In this document: positions 58,052 through 64,000 of the stretch, piece by piece | Layout of the letters: the number at the start of each line of letters is the position of its first letter | Numbering within the stretch: position 1 is the stretch's first letter | Source: Cryptomeria japonica | Lineage: Eukaryota > Streptophyta > Pinopsida > Cupressales > Cupressaceae | NCBI RefSeq assembly: GCF_030272615.1 | Contig: NC_081414.1 | Coordinates: 334,683,927-334,747,926, forward strand | Length of the DNA stretch: 64,000 nucleotides | Direction: 5' to 3' | Position numbers and translations under genes: made by a program | The notes under the pieces: model-generated | What the model was told of the DNA's origin: nothing | What the model saw: the letters and a program-made list of their open reading frames with translations, nothing else | Databases searched by the model: none

Positions 58052-58673
58052 TGTACTACTATCATCAAGACTTTGTGCTTAATAATTTGAATGCTCTCAG
58101 AAAGCACTTGCACAAAGAGTCATGATGAATGAAGATTTTGAAGATGAAATGCAAATGGTGTGCAAACTAGAAAAAGCCAAATGCAAGATAATAGAAATAC
58201 GAGAATGCAAAAGATAAACTAAGCTCTAGATTGGTAGATTTGCTAGATGGTTCAAATGAGACAGAGGGGCTGAGTTTTTATAGAAGTCCTTCGAGTGAAT
58301 CCACGTCATGGGATGAATATGGGATAAATAATAAGGCTTGAAAGTCTTAATCCCACATATGTAAGGTGGATGCAAATGGATAAAGGAGAAAGCATAAATG
58401 AATGATATGAATGCCTATGCATATGTTTATGAAGATGAATGAATAATACTATTATTATTAAATATACAAATGACAGATGACAGATGATAAATGATAAATG
58501 ATAGTATAATAATATTATTAAATAGATAAATGGATGCATGAAATGGTAATAATATAATAATGGATAAATGATAATAATAATATTAATAATACCAGATGGA
58601 ATAGTGTGTGAGAATGAAATGGATCCACCCACGATGAAAATCAATTAGGACAAATTTTTTTTATGTGTCTACA
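58052..58673 (-). repeat. 5' LTR of element C, about 622 bp
   Basis: On the minus strand it starts TGTAGACACATAAAA and ends GATAGTAGTACA. TATAAAAAC lies at 58276-58284. The inner end is less certain, since the primer site begins about 20 bases further on. It has no visible similarity to the 1.88-kb LTR at 12064-13939. Confidence 0.7.
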
Positions 58674-58712
58674 ATAATTATGACACACTACCATACAAAT
58701 CAAAATGGAGAG

Positions 58713-59082
58713 CCATTATTCATGATAATACAAGGAACAATAGGAACAAGAAAGTCATATTTAATTGGTGCAATTAGTTAAACTCTTCAAAATGCAACAA
58801 TCCCATGTGTCGTTCTCCCCTTCTATTACTCGTACCAATAGGATTTGCAACATTTGATATAAGAGCCTATACAGTTCATTCAAAATTGAAAATACTAGTA
58901 CGAGATTTTGCTTAGCTAGAAGGAACAAGACTTACAAATTTTCAAGAAGAGATAACACATATCAAATATATTTTGATTGATGAAATGAGTTTCATTGGTC
59001 AAAACATGCTAGAAACAATAGATTCTCGACTCCGAAAAACATTCCCATAAAATGCACATAGAGACTTTGTAGGTACACTTTT
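58713..59082 (+). pseudogene. PIF1-like helicase fragment, Helitron type
   Basis: The frame reads PLFMIIQGTIGTRKSYLIGA, with a Walker A in which the Gly before Lys is Arg (GTRKS for GTGKS), then TIPCVVLP, IGFATFDIRAYTVHSKLKI, LEGTRLTNFQEEITHIKYIL and the Walker B IDEMSFIGQNMLETIDSRLR. PIF1-type helicases of this kind form the C-terminal half of Helitron Rep/helicase proteins and also occur as cellular genes. Two stops and one frameshift show decay. The copia element's LTR begins 54 bases downstream. Confidence 0.85.
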
Positions 59083-59135
59083 CATTATGACTTTAATGAA
59101 AAAAACTATGTTATATAATATCTAATATGATTCAT

Positions 59136-60182
59136 TGTTAGGTCCCGGGGACAACTAAAAGGGGGGGGTGAATCAGTTGTCAAATAAATTTAAACCAAAA
59201 ACAATTTAACCAACTTAATGCTTAATACCGGTAAACCAGTTAAGTATGCTGGTAGACAGTTATAACAGTTAATTGCTATATCGGTAAGGATTAGTGCATG
59301 AAACATAAACACAAAGTCATCCACAACACATAACACCAATATTTGTACGTGGAAACCCTGTAAGGGGACCACAGTGGGAAACCTTACCCACAATTAGATG
59401 ATACTACTGCAGATAGTAAGTGTACATAAATGGGGTATGCACATGTAGAAAGGCCAATAGCCTAGAGCTCACTACTTAATCACAAAATGGGAGTCACACT
59501 GACTACAGTTGGATGATTAAATCCAATAAGAATGTATTGTACAAAATAGCATCTTCATACGTTGGATTCAGTACCGGTGTAATGCTGATATGCTTTCACA
59601 AAAACCTAGCTTCGCCTTCAAATGATGTCTTCATGTATAGCTCTGCTTAATCTTGCGTATACCTTCACACAATCCTTTTTCACATTCCACACTTGATCTT
59701 ACAAATAAGATCTTACATTTATACCATAACCTAAGACCAATTTTAGTAAGTCAGCTCTACAAGATATTACAATAAAAATGTTTTACAAACAATATAATAT
59801 CCGATGCAATAACCGATTGAACATGTCGACTTAATGCATTTACAACAATAATTAATCATCTCCATAGCGTGCCATGTTGATCTGGAAAAGATAAACCTGC
59901 CGGTGTAACCCTAGACCTATTTGCTAGTAACAACAAATATGCAACTGTGAATATACCAATGAACAAAACTCCAGGACAAGATGTCCAGACGATGTCTTCG
60001 ACATTACCAAGTGTTTTCCATGCCATTCCAAGTGTCAGTGATCATTATATCTTGTCGGTGTACCATATACCAGTAACTGTGCAATAGTTACTTGCTTGCC
60101 AGTGAATGTTGTTGGATTTCCAAAGTGCTAGTATTTTAGTAGGTGTTGACATCAATGACAAAACCATACCAAAATACCAACA
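59136..60182 (-). repeat. 3' LTR of the copia element, about 1,047 bp
   Basis: On the minus strand it starts TGTTGGTATTTTGG at 60182, directly after the polypurine tract, and ends CCCGGGACCTAACA at 59136. The GGGGGGGTGAATCAG phrase near its end (plus-strand reading at 59160) is common in plant copia LTRs as I recall. Confidence 0.88.
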
Positions 60183-60196
60183 ATCTCCCCCTTTGG
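60183..60196 (-). other. Polypurine tract of the copia element
   Basis: CCAAAGGGGGAGAT on the minus strand, next to the LTR. About 390 bp of non-coding sequence lie between it and the RNase H stop at 60584. Confidence 0.88.
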
Positions 60197-60583
60197 CATT
60201 GATGACAACACAAGATGAAAAAACCATCAAAGTGCCCAAACAAAGATGTCAAGTATCAAAAACCAACAATCTCCAAAAAGATCATAACCAAAAATCAGAG
60301 AGTAGAGTAATAATCTCTCCTAAACAACAATCTCTCCCCCTGGGAGCAACATGTGTTTTCCAAAGTTTCCATACCAATCTCTCCAAAAGATAATGTGTTT
60401 TTCCATATATATCTCTCGCCCTTTGACATCAAATGCCAAAGTTATAATAAAACCAAGTTCATATACAAAATACCAATCAATTCAATATACCAACTACTCC
60501 CTCCGAGAAGTAGCTTCCTCATCAAAGACCGGAATAAAAGATTTCTCTGTTAATTTTGTCGGTTGATGACAATCATCAACTGT

Positions 60584-62400
60584 CTAAGTCTCTACCGGTG
60601 GTGGTATGGCTCCAAGATGATCTCTGAGATATTCAAAAGTCTCTTTAGGCAAAGGCTTAGTGAAAATATCTGCAATCTGCTCTTTAGTATTCACATAAAC
60701 TAGTTTTATCTTCTTAGCTTCAACATTTTCCCTTAGAAAATTCAGTTTGATAGAAACATGTTTGGTTTTAGAATGTAATACCGGATTCTTAGATATATCA
60801 ATTGCTGCAGTGTTATCACAATAGATAGTAATAGGTTCCTTGCATTTTACCTTTATATCTTTCAACATTTGCTTAAGCCATAGTACCTGTGTACAGTTAG
60901 TTGTTGCTGCAACATATTCTGATTCTGCCATTGATAAAGATGTACAACTCTGTTTCTTACTCAACCAAGAAACTAGTCTGTTTCCAAGAAAGAATGCTCC
61001 ATTGGTGGTGCTTTTTCTATCATCCACATCTCCTACCCAATTTGCATCTATGTATGCACATAATTTAAAGTTTTCATCTCTAGGATACAATAATCCAAGA
61101 TTTATAGTGCCTTGTAAGTACCACAAAATCCTTTTTACTGCTGATTCATGATTTTCTCTAGGATTACTTTGAAATCTAGAAACAATACATACTGCATTAA
61201 TAATATCAGGTTTGGTTTGTGTCAAATACAATAAACCTCCTATTATAGATTTGTATCTAGTTGGATTAACAAGTGTAGATTCATCCCTTTGTGATAATTT
61301 GTCATTTGTTGTCATAGGTGTGCTTACCAGTTTAGAGTTCTCCATCCCAAATTTCTTTAGTAACTCTTTTAAGTATTTGGATTGACTCAAGAATATACCT
61401 TTATCAGTCTATGAAATCTGCAATCCTAAAAAGAATTTTATTTCTCCAATCATAGACATTTCAAATTCTTGTTGTATTTTAATAGAAAATTCCTTACATA
61501 ATCTATCTTCTCCTCTAAAGATTATATCATCAACAAATACTTCTATAATCAAGATGTCATCATTAGTTATTTTATAATATAATTTGTTGTCTGCATTTCC
61601 TTTAGTAAAACCAATCTTTAAAAGATACTTATCCAATCTTGCATACCAAGCTCTTGGAGCTTGTTTTAGTCCATACAGAGCTTTTCTTAACCTGCATACC
61701 ATATCATTGTCATCTGTTAAAGAAAATCCATTAGGTTGTTCAATGTATACTTCTTCTTCAAGATCTACATTAAAAAATGCACATTTAATATCCATTTGAT
61801 AAACTTTGTAGTTCTTGTGTGTTAGAAAAGCCAAAAATAATCTGACTGCCTCAATTCTAGCTACCAGTGCAAAGGTTTCATTGTAATCAACTCCTTCTTT
61901 CTGAGAATATCCCTTACACACTAGTCTTGCTTTATTTCTGACGACCTTACCATCTTCATTAAGTTTGTTTCTAAATACCCATTTGGTTCTAATTACATTT
62001 TTATCTTTAGGCCGGGGAACTAATGTCCAAGTGTTGTTTTTCTCAATTTGTTCTAATTCTTCTTCCATAGCTTTAATCCAAAATTTATTTTCACATGCCT
62101 CATTAACAGATGATGGTTCAATTTGAGAAATAAGACATACCTCTTCATTTGCCAATCTTCTTCTTCTCATAACTCTTGTAAACTTGTTTCCAGTTATCTA
62201 ATCTTCAGAATGATTCAGTCTTACATACCAGTGTGTCTTAGTTTGTTGTTGTTCTTCAATTACTGTGGAGTCCTCAGATGGTATCGGGGTATCTGGATCT
62301 TCATTTTGTACCCGTGGATTTAGAGTAGGTTCATTTGTCAAAATTTCTGTTGCCGGTTCAAAGTCTATATACCTTGAAGTTTTTTTGAATTGTTCATTAA
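60584..62400 (-). pseudogene. Copia reverse transcriptase and RNase H
   Basis: Blocks in order: WTLVPRPKDKNVIRTKWVFR, RLVCKGYSQKEGVDY, VYQMDIKCAFFNVDLEEEVY (first catalytic Asp), LYGLKQAPRAWY, EVFVDDIIF (VDD box), KFFLGLQI, then GIFLSQSKYLKELLKKF, GGLLYLTQTKPDI and RNase H with YIDANWVGDVDDRKST, AESEYVAA and YCDNTAAI. It ends PPPVET at 60584. The frame is open except for TAG at about 61409-61411 (IS*TDKG, probably CAG to TAG) and a stop near 62200. One or two changes would explain the loss. Confidence 0.93.
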
Positions 62401-62403
62401 TCT

Positions 62404-63345
62404 TTACATTTGTACTCTCAAAAATTTTCTACAATCTCTTGTTAAACATCTATATGCTTTGCTCTTAGATGAATAACTAAGAAATATTCCTTCATCACTT
62501 CTAGGATCAAATTTGCCAATATACTCATTTCTTCTGATATAACATTTACTTCCAAAAATTCTAAAATACTTAAGAGTAGGAGTATTATCAAACCATAGTT
62601 CATGAGGGGTCTTACCGGTTTCACCTTTGATGTGAACTTTGTTAAATGTATAGACCATTGTGCTGACTGCTTCTCTCCAATAAACATGTGGTAGGTTTGC
62701 TTCTGATAACATACTTCTTGCTGCATCCAAGATAGGTTTGTTTTTCCTTTCAACAACTGCATTCTGCTGTGGTGTCCGAGGTGCTAATAGCTATCTTCTG
62801 ATTCCATTTACTTCATAGAATGTATTAAAGTCCTTAGATGTAAATTCACCTCTTGATCTGATCTTAAACATTTGATTTTCTTATCGGTTTCATTTTCTAC
62901 CATTGCTTTGAATAGTTTGAACTTTTCAAGTGCTTCTAATTTTTCTCTAAGAAAAGTAACCCAACACATTCTAAAATAGTCATCAATAATTAGCATGAAA
63001 TATCTATCACCTTGTAAGCTTTTAGTTCTAGCTGGACCATATAAATCAGTGTGAATCAAATCAAGAGCATTATTTGATTTTTCTGGAATACTTTTGAAAC
63101 TAGCTCTAACTTGTTTTCGAAATTGACATTCCTTACATACTGTATTTTGAGGTTTGACTATTTTAGGTAAATCTCTAACTGCCTTAGTAGTACTGATCTT
63201 TACCATGCAATCAAAGTTTACATGACAGAGTCTCTTATGCCATAACCAACTTTCATCTATATGTGCAATTAAGCACGTCTTTTCATTGTTATTCAAATGA
63301 AAGATATTACCTCTAGTCTGATTACCGGTTGCAATTTCCAAACCA
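62404..63345 (-). pseudogene. Copia integrase
   Basis: The zinc-binding part reads WLWHKRLCHVNFDCM with CKECQFRKQ; HTDLYGPARTKSLQG gives the first catalytic Asp and CLRSDQEVN the second, where RSDRGGEF is usual. After a frame change, a TAG precedes LLAPRTPQQNA (about 62760-62795), then VVERKNKPILDAARSML has the catalytic Glu. WREAVSTMVYTFNK and GIFLSYSSKSKAYR follow. Broken by the frameshift after RSDQ. Confidence 0.88.
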
Positions 63346-63653
63346 GTTCTATTCATGATTTTGCATTTTGTATTTTTAAATTGTAACTGAAATCCTTTCT
63401 CAACTAATTGACCAACACTCAAAAGATTATGCTTTAATCCTTCAACATAGTAGACATTGTCAGTTTTATGCTTACCATCAAGAGATATTATACCCTTACC
63501 TTTGATTGAACAAGCTTTGTCATCTCCAAATCTTACTAAACCTCCATTGTATTCTTAAAAGGTCAAGAATTTACCTTTGTCTCCTGTCATATGATGTGAG
63601 CATCCCGAATCAATGATCCATTCATCCTTTACTTCAACTTTAGCTGCCAGAGC
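63346..63653 (-). pseudogene. Copia aspartic protease
   Basis: WIIDSGCSHHMTGDKGKFL holds the DSG active site at about 63610-63580. VYYVEGLKHNLLSVGQL at about 63460-63410 is the conserved end before the integrase. A TAA at 63554-63556 interrupts it. Confidence 0.85.
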
Positions 63654-64000
63654 CTATACTACCGATTGAGCAGTAGGTGCTGGTTGATCTTCTATTATAG
63701 CAACAAAAACCCATCCATTGTCTGTTGGATCCTCATCGGAATCATCAGTCACACCTTCATCAACAATATAACAAGATTTGTCTTTATTCTTCTTAAATTT
63801 GTACCTCTGATATTCAGGGTTAGGTTTGTATGTTCTTCTAGCTTCTTCTCTTAGTCTAGCATGTCTATCAGGGCATCTTGAAGCCATATGACCAATCTTA
63901 TTGCAGTTAAAACATTTAAAGGGTGCTTTACCTTCATACTTACTTCCAACTGGACCTTTAGGCATTTTCCTTGCAAATAGTGCTTCAAGTTCTTCAAGTT
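63654..64000 (-). pseudogene. Copia gag C-terminal part with zinc knuckle, partial
   Basis: CFNCNKIGHMASRCP at about 63915-63870 is a standard CX2CX4HX4C knuckle that binds element RNA. A basic stretch and an acidic DEGVTDDSDEDPTDNG segment lead to a TAG at 63654-63656, probably CAG before. The N-terminal part lies beyond the window. Confidence 0.9.

Larger units (their letters stand above)
54177..58673 (-). mobile_element. Element C, right (5') half
   Basis: On the minus strand: an LTR (58673-58052), a primer-binding site, a 3.1-kb leader without clear genes and the first half of gag up to the FLQRW block, where A is inserted. Joining 54177 to 17507 lines the gag up with those of A and B across the break. 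The leader has no TAGCGCAT clusters, so C is not from the A/B family. Confidence 0.85.
59136..64000 (-). mobile_element. Element E: Ty1/copia retrotransposon, 5' part beyond window
   Basis: Minus-strand order is gag zinc knuckle, protease, integrase, reverse transcriptase, RNase H, polypurine tract and 3' LTR; integrase before reverse transcriptase is the copia order. Only a few stop codons are seen, so it is younger or better kept than the gypsy pol genes. The 5' LTR lies beyond 64000, so the duplication (left flank TTCAT) cannot be tested. Confidence 0.93.

Overview
This is a plant nuclear window made almost entirely of retrotransposons. I recognise no intact host gene. The evidence for a plant is the element types (RNase H-bearing L1 LINEs, Ty3/gypsy elements of the Tat type with two RNase H domains, Ty1/copia, a Helitron-type PIF1 helicase fragment), the plant mobile domain reading frame and the plant-type promoter boxes. 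The density of nested elements suggests a large genome, possibly a gymnosperm; the species cannot be read from the sequence.

Layout. 1-3950: a decayed L1-type LINE on the plus strand. 4645-6411: a second, 5'-truncated LINE flanked by a perfect 15-bp target-site duplication (TSD). 6412-9700: the only stretch not obviously made of transposons, with a 98-bp tandem duplication, a promoter-like site on the minus strand, a candidate C/D snoRNA and an exon-like open stretch, none identified with certainty. 9717-10470: a large purine-rich microsatellite. 10650-12063: a third LINE 3' fragment on the minus strand. 12064-58673: a three-layer nest of Tat-like Ty3/gypsy elements. 58713-59082: a PIF1 helicase fragment. 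59136-64000: the 3' part of a Ty1/copia element on the minus strand, running off the window.

The nest. The outer layer is a defective minus-strand element C, in two halves (12064-17507 and 54177-58673). Its gag is split by element A (plus strand, 17513-54171, TSD GTATC). A is split just upstream of its integrase by element B (minus strand, 28364-46685, TSD TGTAC). A and B are full-length members of one roughly 18-kb family. Each has about 1.5-kb LTRs, a primer-binding site matching tRNA-Lys(CUU), a long leader, a small ORF ending one base before gag, gag, protease, a G-patch-like segment, reverse transcriptase, two RNase H domains and integrase.

The most interesting part is what the family carries besides gag-pol. 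Between integrase and the 3' LTR, on the opposite strand, both copies hold a two-exon reading frame for a plant mobile domain protein with identical exon 1 length and matching splice sites. Clusters of a degenerate TAGCGCAT motif occur twice in the gag leader and once in the intron of the antisense gene, always in the same orientation relative to the ORF downstream of them. Both copies also share at least three nonsense codons at the same pol positions, which suggests that the lineage has spread with a broken pol. Between the converging 3' ends of pol and the antisense gene lie paired conserved motifs about 73 bp apart, found also in element C.
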